Positions 27,592 through 37,924 of a DNA stretch of 64,000 bases are shown here, one piece after another; the first letter of the stretch is position 1, and each line of letters opens with the position of its first letter. The position numbers were made by a program, and so were the translations under genes. Under the pieces are notes generated by a model that was not told the origin of the DNA, did not search any database, and saw only the letters and a list, made by a program, of their open reading frames with translations. This stretch comes from Deltaproteobacteria bacterium ADurb.Bin207 (lineage in GTDB: Bacteria; Myxococcota_A; Polyangia; Polyangiales; Polyangiaceae): NCBI GenBank assembly GCA_002070115.1, contig MWCO01000011.1, positions 1 to 64,000 of the forward strand, written 5' to 3'.

Positions 27592-29241
27592 ATGAAGCGA
27601 TTTCATCGATTAACGACTATCGCGTTCCTCACGATCGCATCCGTCGGATTCGGTTGCGTTGGCGGCTCCAAATCCAGCCAAGCAAACCCCGAAGCCCTCA
27701 AACAATATATCCTCGAAGCACCCCCCTCCGACATTCCCCACAAACTCAACGCCGTCTTCGAAGGAAAAGCGAAACTCATCGGATACCGCGTCTCCCCTGA
27801 AAAAGAAGCCAAACCCGGTTCCGAAATCAAACTCACCATGTATTGGGAATGCCTCGACAATATCGAAAGTGGGTGGAACCTCTTCACCCACGTCTTCGAC
27901 GCCAACGATAACCGCATCCTCAATATCGATAACGTCGGCCCCCTGCGCCAATGGGTCGACAACAAACAAGTCCTCGCCCCATCCTCCTGGAAAAAAGGCA
28001 AAGTCTATGTCGATGAGCAGGTCTTCTCGCTCCCAGACAAACTCGATACCCACGAAATCGTCATCACCACCGGCATCTGGAAAGAAGAAGCACGCCTGAA
28101 AATTACCTCCGGACCCCACGACCGCGAAAACCGCGCCATCGTCGCCAGACTCTCCACCGGAATCAGCCGCAAACCCAAACCTTTCACCGGAATCAAATCC
28201 CTGCGCGTCGACAAACTCGCCAAAGGCGACACCATCACCATCGATGGAAAACTCGACGAAGAAGCCTGGAAGAAAGCGGCATCCACCGGCCCTTTTGTCG
28301 ATGTGGGAACCGGCGAACCCAATGCGTCGTTTCCCGTCCAAGGCTCCGCTCGTCTCACCTGGGATGACTCCTTTCTTTACGTCGCTTTCGAAGTACAAAG
28401 CGCAACCATCGTCGGCGGATTCCCCAACGACGCCAAAGACCCCCACCTATGGGAAAAAGACACCGTCGAAATCATGATCGATCCCGACGGCGATGGCGAT
28501 AACAAGGACTACTACGAAATCCAAATCAATCCCCAAAACCTCGTCTTCGATACACAATACGATTCGTACAACCAGCCCAAAGACGACTCGAAAGGCATGT
28601 TCGGCAATATGGACTGGTCCGCAAAACTCAAATCCGCTGTCGTCGTCGAAGGCGAAATGGATGCCCCCGACAAAGGAAAAGGCTACGTGGTGGAAGCCAA
28701 AATCCCATGGGCCTCCTTCTCGAAAGCCAACCAATCCCCCCCAAAACCTGGAAATACGTGGCGAATGAACTTCTACGCCATGAAAAATAATTCAGGGGTC
28801 GCCTGGTCCCCCATCCTCGGTCAAGGCAACTTCCATCGAGCCGCTCGCTTCGGACGAATTGTCTGGGCCGTGCCAGGAGAACCCCTCCCCGCCTCCTCCA
28901 CAACCCCAACTTCCTTCATCTCCGCCCCATTTCCAACCGCTCCACCACACGCGCATACACATCGCGACGGCTTCGCCCACTCCACGCCGCTACTTTCGCC
29001 GCCACCGTCCGCGTATGCACACCACGCCCAAGTTCATCATCAATCCGCGCATCCACTTGCGTATCACTCACCGCCTCCTCGATTCGCCCAGCCCATGGCC
29101 CCAACACCACCGTCACTTCTCCCACCCACTCTCGCTCCAGCAGGGCCACGTCTCGCACAACACCTCGAATCACCTCCTCATGCAGCTTCGTCAATTCCCG
29201 AGCGATCACAATCGGACGCTCCGGCATCGCATCCGCCATAG
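27592..29241 (+). CDS. lipoprotein with a CBM9-like domain and an antisense-read tail
   Basis: A 549-residue lipoprotein (lipobox near SVGFGC). Residues 50-190 form a beta-rich domain; residues 215-440 match the CBM9-like (carbohydrate-binding family 9) fold seen in many exported proteins (ITIDGKLDEEAW, LTWDDSFLYVAFEV, DTVEIMIDPDGDGD, YVVEAKIPWASF, WRMNFYAM, ARFGRIVWA). The domain ends near base 28870. The last 110 residues are His/Pro-rich and lie antisense to rsmI, which suggests that the original stop was lost or mutated. Ligand unknown. Confidence 0.78.
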   Translation: MKRFHRLTTIAFLTIASVGFGCVGGSKSSQANPEALKQYILEAPPSDIPHKLNAVFEGKAKLIGYRVSPEKEAKPGSEIKLTMYWECLDNIESGWNLFTHVFDANDNRILNIDNVGPLRQWVDNKQVLAPSSWKKGKVYVDEQVFSLPDKLDTHEIVITTGIWKEEARLKITSGPHDRENRAIVARLSTGISRKPKPFTGIKSLRVDKLAKGDTITIDGKLDEEAWKKAASTGPFVDVGTGEPNASFPVQGSARLTWDDSFLYVAFEVQSATIVGGFPNDAKDPHLWEKDTVEIMIDPDGDGDNKDYYEIQINPQNLVFDTQYDSYNQPKDDSKGMFGNMDWSAKLKSAVVVEGEMDAPDKGKGYVVEAKIPWASFSKANQSPPKPGNTWRMNFYAMKNNSGVAWSPILGQGNFHRAARFGRIVWAVPGEPLPASSTTPTSFISAPFPTAPPHAHTHRDGFAHSTPLLSPPPSAYAHHAQVHHQSAHPLAYHSPPPRFAQPMAPTPPSLLPPTLAPAGPRLAQHLESPPHAASSIPERSQSDAPASHPP

Positions 29242-29797
29242 CCCTGAGCGTCTCCGCCAACCGATTCGGTGACTCGAAGCATACACAAGGCTCCGCCATA
29301 CACGATAATTTCTCAATAAAATCCATACGTTCGGTCTGACCCCGCGGAACGAATCCCACAAACGAAAACCCTCCCTGCACCAACCCCGATAACGCCACCG
29401 CCGCCGTCACCGCCGATGCCCCCGGCAACGCCGTCACCTGTACCCCAGCATCCACCGCTCGACAAACCAACGCATGCCCGGGATCGCTCACACAAGGAGT
29501 CCCCGCATCGGTCACCACAGCCAACACATCACCTGCCAGCAACCACCGCAGCGCACGCTCCAAATCTCGCTCCGTCGCGTTGGCATCCAATCGATGAAGC
29601 TTGCTCCTGTCGATGCCCAGATGCGACAGCAATACACCTGTTCGTCGCGTGTCCTCCGCTAGGATGCGATCCGCCCCTCGAAGCACCTCGACCGCCCGCA
29701 ACGTGATATCGCCCAAATTTCCAATGGGTGTCGGCACCAGAATCAGTCTTGCCGCGCCAATCCCAAGATCGACTTCACGCCGCGATTCAGCGCACAC
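28916..29797 (-). CDS. rsmI: 16S rRNA (cytidine(1402)-2'-O)-methyltransferase
   Basis: A 293-residue RsmI of the tetrapyrrole-methylase fold. Signatures are [63 protein letters not shown] and FVPRGQTER. The start is a GTG at 29797, overlapping the end of rpoH by 11 bases, so the two genes are coupled. The enzyme methylates C1402 in the decoding centre. Its 3' 326 bases are overlapped by the CBM9-like gene on the other strand. Confidence 0.95.
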   Translation of the reverse strand: MCAESRREVDLGIGAARLILVPTPIGNLGDITLRAVEVLRGADRILAEDTRRTGVLLSHLGIDRSKLHRLDANATERDLERALRWLLAGDVLAVVTDAGTPCVSDPGHALVCRAVDAGVQVTALPGASAVTAAVALSGLVQGGFSFVGFVPRGQTERMDFIEKLSCMAEPCVCFESPNRLAETLRAMADAMPERPIVIARELTKLHEEVIRGVVRDVALLEREWVGEVTVVLGPWAGRIEEAVSDTQVDARIDDELGRGVHTRTVAAKVAAWSGRSRRDVYARVVERLEMGRR

Positions 29798-30860
29798 TCA
29801 CCGCATCTCCCAACTCTTGCTCGAGATAGACACGCAGCTTGCTCATCAACCGCGCTTCGATTTGACGAACACGTTCCCGCGTCACACCAAAACGAAGACC
29901 CAACTCCTGAAGCGTCAAAGGCTCGTCGGTCAACCATCGCTCATCGAAAATCGCAATGTCCTTCGGATTGTGAAGCGTCTTTCGAAACTCCTGCATCCGC
30001 TCGCGTACCAACGAATGAAATTGGCCATCCGCAAGCTGCATATCGGGCCCAGTGGTCGAGGACGGCAACATCTCCACCCGAGAGACGGGACGACCATCGG
30101 TATCTCCGATGGGTGCATCCAACGATGCTTCCCGTGCGGCGAGACGACGATCCATTTCCACCACTTCGCTCTCTTCGACTTGAAGACGTTTGGCGATTTC
30201 CGCGGAAGTTGGCTCGATACCCATCGATGCAAGCCGCGCCTTTTCCTTGTTCAAGTTGAAAAACAGCTTTCGCTGAGCTTGTGTCGTTCCAAGCTTCACC
30301 AAACGCCAATTGTTCAACACAAAGCGCAAAATATACGCTCGAATCCACCAGGCCGCGTACGAGGAAAGCTTCACGCCCCGGTAGGGATCGAAGCGCTTCA
30401 CCGCTTGCATCAATCCGATGTTCCCCTCCTGGATCAAGTCCATGATGTTGCGATAAGCCCGACGATACTCGTAAGCGATTTTCACCACCAGCCGAAGGTT
30501 GGCAGAGACGAGCCTTGCCGCGGCATCGACGTCACCCGTTTGCGAATACCGAACGGCTAACGCATGCTCTTCCTCGGGCGATAGCAAAGGGTGACGCTGC
30601 ACTTCGCGCAAGTACGCTTGCAGCGGATCGAAATGCGTAATCGCGGAAGACTTATCCTCTTTGGGCTCGGAGAATCGACCGATGGTCCTATCCTCCTCTT
30701 CCCCGACCAATTCCGCCGAAGCTTCGATGACAGCGTCGTCGTCTTCTTCCGATTCCTCGGAGGAATCAACCTCGCGAGGTTCCTCCGTTACCTTCCCGGG
30801 TATCGATTTTTTTCCTTGTTCTGCGCGAGATCCGCGTTTGCTCTTCATTCGCGATGACAC
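29787..30860 (-). CDS. rpoH: RNA polymerase sigma-32 type factor
   Basis: A 357-residue group 3/heat-shock sigma factor. An acidic N-terminal 75 residues is followed by region 1.2/2 ([64 protein letters not shown]). The RpoH box QRKLFFNL is present, which separates it from RpoD. Region 4 ends with [22 protein letters not shown] at 30860 is chosen because AAGGAG (30867-30872) is 6 bases upstream; ATG 30848 would be 18 away. It probably controls chaperone genes such as dnaK, 7 kb away. Confidence 0.9.
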   Translation of the reverse strand: MSSRMKSKRGSRAEQGKKSIPGKVTEEPREVDSSEESEEDDDAVIEASAELVGEEEDRTIGRFSEPKEDKSSAITHFDPLQAYLREVQRHPLLSPEEEHALAVRYSQTGDVDAAARLVSANLRLVVKIAYEYRRAYRNIMDLIQEGNIGLMQAVKRFDPYRGVKLSSYAAWWIRAYILRFVLNNWRLVKLGTTQAQRKLFFNLNKEKARLASMGIEPTSAEIAKRLQVEESEVVEMDRRLAAREASLDAPIGDTDGRPVSRVEMLPSSTTGPDMQLADGQFHSLVRERMQEFRKTLHNPKDIAIFDERWLTDEPLTLQELGLRFGVTRERVRQIEARLMSKLRVYLEQELGDAVSVR

Positions 30861-30971
30861 ATGACTCTCCTTATCGCCCGGCTCGCTGAAAATGGATCCA
30901 GTACCCAGACCCTCCGCAATCACCTTACCTCGTCCCCTGTCTGCCACAATGCTTACAAACATACGAAAGCA

Positions 30972-31385
30972 TCAAGATTCCTCAGGCTTTCGGCCCAATC
31001 CTCGCTTCTCATGATGACACGCCCGGCAATACACCTCTTGGAACTTGCTAGGCTGAAAAGGAAGATACGCCGTCGAACCACACTTGGCGCATACCGCGGT
31101 AAACATTGGTTTTCTAACATGAATGTTATCGTGCGACCGCTTGCGCCCCCCCGCCCGGAACGACGATCCACGTTGGGGCGCCTCCGGATACTCACAGGCC
31201 ATCGGACTCCGATACTCATTCCGATCACCCGTGTACTTCGGTGTTTGCTGATGCGCTTGGGACTGAACCCTACGGGTTCGACACATGCTACACCGCGTCG
31301 GCATGGCGTCCATCCGCTCCTCATGCAGCACAACCACGAATGTCACACCACAGTCCTCGCACACAATATCGACTTCGTTTTCCAT
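30972..31385 (-). CDS. zinc-ribbon protein with two CxxC pairs
   Basis: A 137-residue protein with four CxxC pairs: CEDC and CSMC near the N-terminus, CAKC and CRAC near the C-terminus. This suggests two zinc ribbons joined by a basic linker. The second (TAVCAKCGSTAYLPFQPSKFQEVYCRAC) is the form found in short myxobacterial regulators or RNA-binding proteins. No precise function. It is upstream of rpoH in the same direction, 111 bases away. Confidence 0.7.
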   Translation of the reverse strand: MENEVDIVCEDCGVTFVVVLHEERMDAMPTRCSMCRTRRVQSQAHQQTPKYTGDRNEYRSPMACEYPEAPQRGSSFRAGGRKRSHDNIHVRKPMFTAVCAKCGSTAYLPFQPSKFQEVYCRACHHEKRGLGRKPEES

Positions 31386-31570
31386 TGAATAATACTCTCA
31401 AAACCCTTGAACCCGAATTACAGCACCATCGCCGCTCGCCAGCCTGCCACGGACAACGCGTCGGTCAAGCCGCTGTTTCATCTTTCCCAAACCATAACCC
31501 GTTGACATCCAGGCCAACCGCCATTGACATAGACCATACGAAGCGTCTAGTGCAGGGGCACCGAGCCGAA

Positions 31571-32908
31571 ATGTCACCCCTATTCCTCGAGTTGAACGAA
31601 GGCGACTTCGACGCCTACCTCCCCGAACGGGCAAGCTCCAATGCTTTTTCCCGTCCACGCCTCGAGTTCAAGCAACGCGCCTTGGGCTGGGCCAAATCCG
31701 TCGCCGATAGACTTCATTCCATCGGGATCCCCGTGGATATGGAAGCTTCCGACGAACACCCCAGCGTCCGAAACAACCACCGCGTCGATGAGCAGTGGAT
31801 CATCTTCTGGCGTCCCGCCGAACAACGACAATACCTCGACCCGCTGCTCGACCAACACGCCGGTATCGCTCAGTCCCTTCGCAATGCCTCGCCCTGGTTC
31901 CGCCATGCCTTCCTCGCCCTTCGCCTCGACTCGGAGCATGTCGAAGTCTGCGCCTGCCTTCATCCGGATGCTTGGATCGATCTTCAAGCTTTCCACGCAA
32001 AACTCAACGACGACGACCGCGCGCAATCCATCATCGACACGATCCTCGCACTGCCCGAAGAGTTTCAATTCGGTGTGTCCGGCCAGAGCCCCTTGCCCAT
32101 CGCTTCCGCCTCCATTCCTGCGCTGCGCGAACTCGCCCAATCCCTTGACGAGCATCGCGCCGCTCTGTGGTTCGGATGGTGGATTTCACGCGCAACGGCT
32201 CTGCAACATGCCCAACTCCTTGGCGAACAACTCGAAGATGCCTTGATCGCCCTCGGCCCCCTGTATCAAATTCTGGCTTGGCAACAGCAAGACGACGTAT
32301 CCGAACTCGGACGGTCGCTGGAAGCCATGCATATCCAACGCTCACAAGCCGCGGCGCAACGGGCGGAAGCCGAACGGATGCAACAGCAAGAATCGGAACG
32401 CCTCCGACAAGTCCGTATCGAACAATCCCGCGAAATAACACGTGAACGCGTCGAATACGACTCCAACCGCTCTCGCCCAACCCTGGCAACCCTGTTCAAA
32501 TCCACATCTTCCACCGCTGCGACTCCCCCCTCCCCTGCCACACCTCGAACCGCCACACCAACGCCACCAGCCGCGATCCCCCATAACCGACCCGTCCCTC
32601 GGGCCCGCGAATTCACACCGAAACCCAAAACCGCGGATCGTCCCCCGCCGCCACAACCCCAACCTGCATTCACCGCTGGCGGGACTCTCGACAAAGGCGC
32701 GCAAGTGCGCGTTCTTTCAGGGCCTTTTGTCGGGAAGATCGGCATCGTCGCTGAACTCGATACCCGCGGCAACGCCCGCGTGATGCTCGGACTCCTTTCC
32801 ACACGATTGCTCGCCGAACAACTCGAAGCCGTCGTCGATTCCAATGAACGCCCCTCCCTGCAATCCTCCCACCGAAAAAACAGCTTGCTCACTCGCTCCG
32901 GCAAGTAA
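31571..32908 (+). CDS. hypothetical protein with C-terminal KOW-like segment
   Basis: A 445-residue protein. The ATG at 31571 begins the conserved-looking part (RPRLEFKQRALGWAKSVADRL, ASDEHPSVRNNHRVDEQWIIFWR). A helical middle is followed by a charged coiled-coil stretch (QAAAQRAEAERMQQQESERL) and a Pro/Thr-rich linker. The last 60 residues (GAQVRVLSGPFVGKIGIVAELD) look like a KOW motif as in transcription factor NusG. It may act in transcription or RNA binding, but that is inference. It ends 2 bases before the ABC gene. Confidence 0.65.
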   Translation: MSPLFLELNEGDFDAYLPERASSNAFSRPRLEFKQRALGWAKSVADRLHSIGIPVDMEASDEHPSVRNNHRVDEQWIIFWRPAEQRQYLDPLLDQHAGIAQSLRNASPWFRHAFLALRLDSEHVEVCACLHPDAWIDLQAFHAKLNDDDRAQSIIDTILALPEEFQFGVSGQSPLPIASASIPALRELAQSLDEHRAALWFGWWISRATALQHAQLLGEQLEDALIALGPLYQILAWQQQDDVSELGRSLEAMHIQRSQAAAQRAEAERMQQQESERLRQVRIEQSREITRERVEYDSNRSRPTLATLFKSTSSTAATPPSPATPRTATPTPPAAIPHNRPVPRAREFTPKPKTADRPPPPQPQPAFTAGGTLDKGAQVRVLSGPFVGKIGIVAELDTRGNARVMLGLLSTRLLAEQLEAVVDSNERPSLQSSHRKNSLLTRSGK

Positions 32909-32910
32909 AT

Positions 32911-34722
32911 GTGCAATACGGTAACCAGACCCAAGCCCCCATGCCCGAGACCGTGAGCCACCACCACTCCCTCGGCGCCCAACTCCGAAAACAGCTCCCT
33001 TCCTACCTGGCAGGAACGGTTTTGCTCGCCATCCTGCAAACACTCATGAGCCTGCGCGATCGCCTGTTCAAAACAGGTGTCGATGCCGCTATCGCCGCCA
33101 ACGAATCGCTCACAATTCGTACTGTCGTCTTCATTCTCGTTCTCGTGGCCATCGCCGCCGCTGTTCGCGTCTTGTCCCGAATCACCATCTTTCATGCCGG
33201 CCGAAACGCCGAATACCAAATTCGCGCCGACCTCATCGACCACCTGCATCGCCTGGGATTCAGCTTCTTTCAAAAAATCCCCACCGGCGAAATCATGAGC
33301 CGCGCCACCAATGACCTCGGACAAGTGCGCCTGCTGCTCGGCTTCGGTGTTCTCAATGTCATCAATACCCTCTTCGCTCTCGTCAGCGCCTTGTCCGTCA
33401 TGATCGAGATCTCCCCGCGACTCACCCTCGCCGCACTCGCTCCCTTCCCCCTGCTCATCCTCGTCACCAGACTGTACGGACGCGTCGTCTTCTCTCGTAC
33501 CACCGCCAACCAACAAGCCCTCGGCCAACTCGCCAACCGCGTGCAGGAAAGCCTCGTCGGCGTCCGCATCGTTCGCGCTTTCTCCCTCGAAAAAGCCGAA
33601 CTCCGCGACTTCGATACCGCTAGCCAACACTACCTCGACAAAGCTCTAGCCCTCGCACGCGCTCGCGGAATGCTCGTCCCCATGATGGGAGTCATCGGCG
33701 CCGTCGGCATGATCGTCGTCTTCTGGTACGGCGGATGGCTCGTTCTCCAACACACCATCACAGAAGGTGATTTCATCGCTTTCTGGTCCGCCCTCGCACG
33801 CCTCACGTGGCCAATCATGGCCTTCGGTTTCGTCATCTCCATCGTCCAACGCGGACGAGCCGGCTACGCTCGTATCAAAGAAATCCTCGATACCATTCCG
33901 GACATTACCGACGGTCCGCTGAACGCTCCAACCTCGATTCACGGTGACCTGCGTGTCGAAAACCTTCATTTCTCTTTCGGTGATTCCAACGTCCTCACTG
34001 GTGTGTCTTTTCACGTACCCGCGGCACACTCCCTCGCGATCGTAGGAAAAGTCGGCTCCGGTAAGTCCACCCTCGCCGCGCTTCTCGCTCGCCTGCTGCC
34101 AACCCCAAAAGGAACCGTCTTTCTCGATGAACATGACGTTTGCGACCTGCCCCTGTCCACCGTTCGACGCGCCATCGGCTATGCCCAACAAGACGCCTTC
34201 CTGTATAGCACCACCGTGGGAAGAAATATCGCCTTCACCCTCGATGATCCCGAATCCCCCGACGGCCAGGAGCGAATTCGATTCGCTGCCTCGGAGGCGC
34301 AAATTCTTGAGGAAATACAATTACTTCCAGACGGAATGGACAGCGTCGTGGGCGAGCGGGGCCTCCAACTCTCCGGCGGACAAAAACAACGCGTCGCCCT
34401 CGCCCGCGCCCTTCTGTATGAACCCACCATCCTCCTTCTCGATGACCCCCTCTCCGCCGTCGATACCCAAACCGAACAGGCCATCCTAAAAGCCATCGAT
34501 CGACAAGCCCAACGAAGAACCGTCCTTCTCATCACCAGTCGCGTCACCGCCGCCGCCCGCTGCAATCATATCGTCGTCCTCGACCAAGGCCGCATCGCAG
34601 AACAAGGAACCCACGAACAACTCATCCGTAAGCCGGGCATCTACGCCCGCTTCGCCGAAGAACAACGACTGCAAGGGGAAATCGATTCCATCGATGCCCA
34701 CGGCTTGGGAGATACACCGTGA
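32911..34722 (+). CDS. ABC exporter subunit with degenerate ATP site
   Basis: A 603-residue half-transporter: six membrane helices then one nucleotide-binding domain. Walker A is GKVGSGKST and the signature is LSGGQKQR. Walker B ends in LLLDDP, with Asp where the catalytic Glu normally stands, and the H-loop His is replaced (LITSRVTAA). These changes are typical of the degenerate subunit of heterodimeric exporters such as TM287/288 or BmrCD. It overlaps the next gene by GTGA, so both are made together. The start may be GTG 32911 or ATG 32941. Substrate unknown (lipid or drug). Confidence 0.9.
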   Translation: MQYGNQTQAPMPETVSHHHSLGAQLRKQLPSYLAGTVLLAILQTLMSLRDRLFKTGVDAAIAANESLTIRTVVFILVLVAIAAAVRVLSRITIFHAGRNAEYQIRADLIDHLHRLGFSFFQKIPTGEIMSRATNDLGQVRLLLGFGVLNVINTLFALVSALSVMIEISPRLTLAALAPFPLLILVTRLYGRVVFSRTTANQQALGQLANRVQESLVGVRIVRAFSLEKAELRDFDTASQHYLDKALALARARGMLVPMMGVIGAVGMIVVFWYGGWLVLQHTITEGDFIAFWSALARLTWPIMAFGFVISIVQRGRAGYARIKEILDTIPDITDGPLNAPTSIHGDLRVENLHFSFGDSNVLTGVSFHVPAAHSLAIVGKVGSGKSTLAALLARLLPTPKGTVFLDEHDVCDLPLSTVRRAIGYAQQDAFLYSTTVGRNIAFTLDDPESPDGQERIRFAASEAQILEEIQLLPDGMDSVVGERGLQLSGGQKQRVALARALLYEPTILLLDDPLSAVDTQTEQAILKAIDRQAQRRTVLLITSRVTAAARCNHIVVLDQGRIAEQGTHEQLIRKPGIYARFAEEQRLQGEIDSIDAHGLGDTP

Positions 34723-36560
34723 GTGCGAATTCTTCGTCCCGCACCGAACGGGTGCTCCGTGACTTCCATGAAGAATCAGAAGTCGTCGGCGCTTTCGACA
34801 GAAGACTCGCAGCCCGCCTGTGGCCCTTCATTCGCCCTCAATCCAAAGGCCTCGCCCTCACCATGGGGATGCTCGCCCTCATCTCCGCTCTCGCCCTGCT
34901 TCGACCCCTCATCATGCGAAGCGCCTTCGAAGGCGCAACGACACAAACCCTCACACGCGCGGGATTCCTACTCCTCGTCGTCATCGTCGGAGAACAAATC
35001 CTCACCTTCGCGCAAATGTACTCCATGCAAGTCGTTGGCGCTCGCGCCATGCATGATCTGCGACGCGGTGTCTTCGAATTCCTTCATACACAACGCCTCC
35101 AGTTTTTCGATCGACGCCCCATCGGACGGCTTGTCACACGCGTGACCAATGATACCGATTCCGTCGGCGAACTTTTCGCTTCGGGTGCCCTCAATGCCTT
35201 CGGCGATGTGCTTCGCCTCTTCGGTATCGTCATCCTCATGCTCGCCCTCGATTGGCGCATGTCCCTCATAGCCTTCGCTCTCGTGCCCCTCATCGGCATT
35301 TTCGTCGAAATCATACGAAGAAAAGCACGCACCGCTTATCGAAGCATCCGAACCAAACTCGCTCGCCTCAACGCCTTTCTCAACGAACAAGTCCAAGGCA
35401 TCGCCGTCGTGCAAAGCTTCTGCCGCGAAAAAGAAAATGCCATTGAATTCGATGACATCAACCTCGCCTACAGAAATGCCCACTTTCGCGCCATCTCCCT
35501 GGAAGCTTCGCTGGATGCCACCATCGAAATGGTCTCCAGCATCTGCATCGCTTCGATCCTCTGGTACGCGGGAGTCAAAACCTTCCACGCCGATGTTTCC
35601 TTCGGTACCCTCGTTGCCTTCGTCGCCTACATCGAACAATTCTTTGTCCCCATCCGCGACTTGAGTTCTCGCTACACCATCTTTCAATCCGCCATGGCGG
35701 GTGCCGAACGTGTCTTCGAACTGCTCGATCACCCCGAACCCGATGCCGTCGTCTCAACCCATGGCTCGCACGCAACCCCCACCTTTGCCTTCGAATTCGA
35801 CCACGTCAGCTTCGGATACCACCCCAACACACCTGTTTTGCACGACATCTGCCTGCAAGCACGCCATGGCGAAAAAATCGCCATCGTCGGACCCACCGGC
35901 TCCGGAAAATCCACCATCGCTTCCCTTCTGTTGCGCCTTTATGACCCACAACAAGGCGTCATCCGAATCGAAGGCCGCGACGTTCACTGTATCGATCGCC
36001 AGGAGTTGCGGCAGCACTTCTCCGTGGTGCCACAAGAACTTTACCTTTTCTCCGGCACCCTCGCTTCCAATGTCGCCGTGGGCCAGCACATCCCCGACCG
36101 TAAACGCGTGGAAGAAGGATTGCGACGCGTCGGCGCCGGTGACCTCATCGATGATCGCCCCGGAGGCATCGATACACGCATCGACGAGCGCGGCACCAAT
36201 CTTTCCGTAGGACAACGACAGCTCGTGGCTTTCGCGCGGGCACTATACCGCGATGCCCCCATCGTGCTTCTCGATGAAGCCACCGCAAGCGTGGACAGCA
36301 CCACCGAAGCCAAATTGCAAGGGGCGCTCGCGGAACTCATGAAAGGAAGGACGGCACTCATCATCGCCCATCGATTGTCCACCATTCGCTCGGCAGACCG
36401 AATCATCGTGCTGCACCATGGCAGAATCGTCGAGCAAGGCTCCCACGACGAACTCATGCATCGTCGCGGTCTGTACGCCAAACTTCACGCGCTTCAGCTA
36501 TCGAGAGAAAGCGCTCCGACAGCGCTTACGGCTTCGCATCCTTCAGAATCGTATTCTTGA
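34719..36560 (+). CDS. ABC exporter subunit with canonical ATP site
   Basis: A 613-residue half-transporter, the partner of the preceding gene. It has six membrane helices, Walker A GPTGSGKST, signature LSVGQRQLVAFARAL, Walker B IVLLDEATASVDS with the catalytic Glu, and H-loop AHRLSTI. In the pair, the catalytic residues of this subunit should drive hydrolysis, while the partner supplies the degenerate site. Starts with GTG overlapping the previous stop. Its end overlaps the reverse-strand lipoprotein gene by 35 bases. Confidence 0.92.
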   Translation: MSANSSSRTERVLRDFHEESEVVGAFDRRLAARLWPFIRPQSKGLALTMGMLALISALALLRPLIMRSAFEGATTQTLTRAGFLLLVVIVGEQILTFAQMYSMQVVGARAMHDLRRGVFEFLHTQRLQFFDRRPIGRLVTRVTNDTDSVGELFASGALNAFGDVLRLFGIVILMLALDWRMSLIAFALVPLIGIFVEIIRRKARTAYRSIRTKLARLNAFLNEQVQGIAVVQSFCREKENAIEFDDINLAYRNAHFRAISLEASLDATIEMVSSICIASILWYAGVKTFHADVSFGTLVAFVAYIEQFFVPIRDLSSRYTIFQSAMAGAERVFELLDHPEPDAVVSTHGSHATPTFAFEFDHVSFGYHPNTPVLHDICLQARHGEKIAIVGPTGSGKSTIASLLLRLYDPQQGVIRIEGRDVHCIDRQELRQHFSVVPQELYLFSGTLASNVAVGQHIPDRKRVEEGLRRVGAGDLIDDRPGGIDTRIDERGTNLSVGQRQLVAFARALYRDAPIVLLDEATASVDSTTEAKLQGALAELMKGRTALIIAHRLSTIRSADRIIVLHHGRIVEQGSHDELMHRRGLYAKLHALQLSRESAPTALTASHPSESYS

Positions 36561-37769
36561 TCGTGGCCCAAGTTCCCCCCGTTCCGTAGTTCAACACTTT
36601 CAGAGAAGGATCCGCGACGACCCACGAGGGATAACCCAATTTATCATTATAGATAGGCAAAAACATCGTTATCCCCCAGCCTCGATCCGCAACGATGGGC
36701 GTGGGAATCGAATACTTGTCCCCCCAATACGTAAGCTGAGCCTTCGTCGTATCTCCAAACGGATCGTTCAAACTCGGAGCCATCAAGGTGATCGTCCGTG
36801 CTTCAATCCCCTCTGCCTTCAAGTCCGCCAAAAACGAGGACTCCCCCGATGCCAGGGTGCGACAAGCCGGACAGTCCATCGCAGACATGAACACGACAAG
36901 ATACGCACCCTTCGCATCATGAAGCCGATAAGGCTCATCACACGCATCCCGAAACACACCGTCCGGAAGCGTGGACCCAACCTTCAAGGAATAGGGGCCA
37001 CTGTACTCGGCCGGGTCCGCCTTGTCCCATCCACAGGCATACTGAGCCGGCGCCACCCAACCATGCATCGGATCCCCATCCTCCTGTGAGGTCGTGAACG
37101 CCCCCTCCACCAAAAAATCCATCTTGCCAGCACCGACGATATCCGCCTCTAAGTCTTTGACTTCATTGGTATATGTCAGACTTTGGCCGGTGATTTCGAC
37201 GTCCCCTTGCCCGCTCGCGCCAATCCCATAACTTCGATACCACGTGCCATTGCCATACCCTACCCACTCCTCATCCATCGGGTCGACATCGGATACCTGC
37301 TTGTAACAATCATTGAGACCCACAGGCATCGTCACCGTCGTGCGAAATATCACATCGCATTGCTCGCAAACCCACGGGCGCGATTGATCCTGAACGCCCT
37401 CGTAATGGCGCGTGTACTGGCAATCCGTAGCCCCCTTCGCCTTCGCTTGCGCATCAAACGTCACCGTCCACGTGGCATCCCCCGATATCGTCATCCGTGT
37501 GAGAGCCGCGCCTCCACCGGAACCGCCCGATGTAGAATCCCCGGCTCATCTCCACCTTGACCGGCGTTGCCCCCAGTTCCACCCATTCCACCCACGCTCG
37601 TGGCCCCGCTTCCTCCCTCCCCGCCCACTCCCGCAGCACCGGTTCCCCCCTGTCCAGCACTTCCGCCCGAACTTGCGGAAGGTCCCGGTTGCGTGTCGTC
37701 ACTGCCACAACCAACCACAGCAGCCAGAACCATTGCCCCACCAACCATCGCGCGAGTGAATATGCTCAT
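36526..37769 (-). pseudogene. thioredoxin-like lipoprotein, frameshifted
   Basis: Two open frames make one protein. The upstream part (start ATG 37769) is a lipoprotein signal (AAVVGCGS) and a Gly-rich linker that ends at 37491 in a shifted frame. The downstream frame, with its apparent ATG at 37494, begins inside the same linker and continues through a beta-rich domain to a thioredoxin-like fold (FMSAMDCPACRTLA, with a CPAC active-site pair). Because the downstream frame has a stop near 37550, the shift must lie between 37491 and 37551; a four-base C run at 37539-37542 is the likely point. One added base gives a continuous Gly-rich joint. It could be a sequencing error or a true break. Confidence 0.75.
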
Positions 37770-37890
37770 GGATGGGAAAGCATAATCTCTCATCCCGTCG
37801 CCGTCGAAACAGAAATGACCATGCAGTCTATCTCGCTCCACAGCGGAATCGTAAGAATCAGCCGTCGATGAACAGGAAACACGAAAGAGG

Positions 37891-37916
37891 AAAATGGGTG
37901 ACCAGAACGGTCACCC
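37891..37916 (-). terminator. rho-independent terminator of dnaK
   Basis: An 8-base-pair stem GGGTGACC / GGTCACCC with a 5-base loop lies 9 bases after the dnaK stop and is followed on the reverse strand by ATTTT. The U-run is short, so the call is moderate. Confidence 0.65.
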
Positions 37917-37924
37917 CAAAGGGG

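Noticed and set aside
32266-33630. A 454-residue reverse frame
   Set aside because: It is antisense to the KOW and ABC genes and is very acidic, as expected of a shadow of this codon bias.
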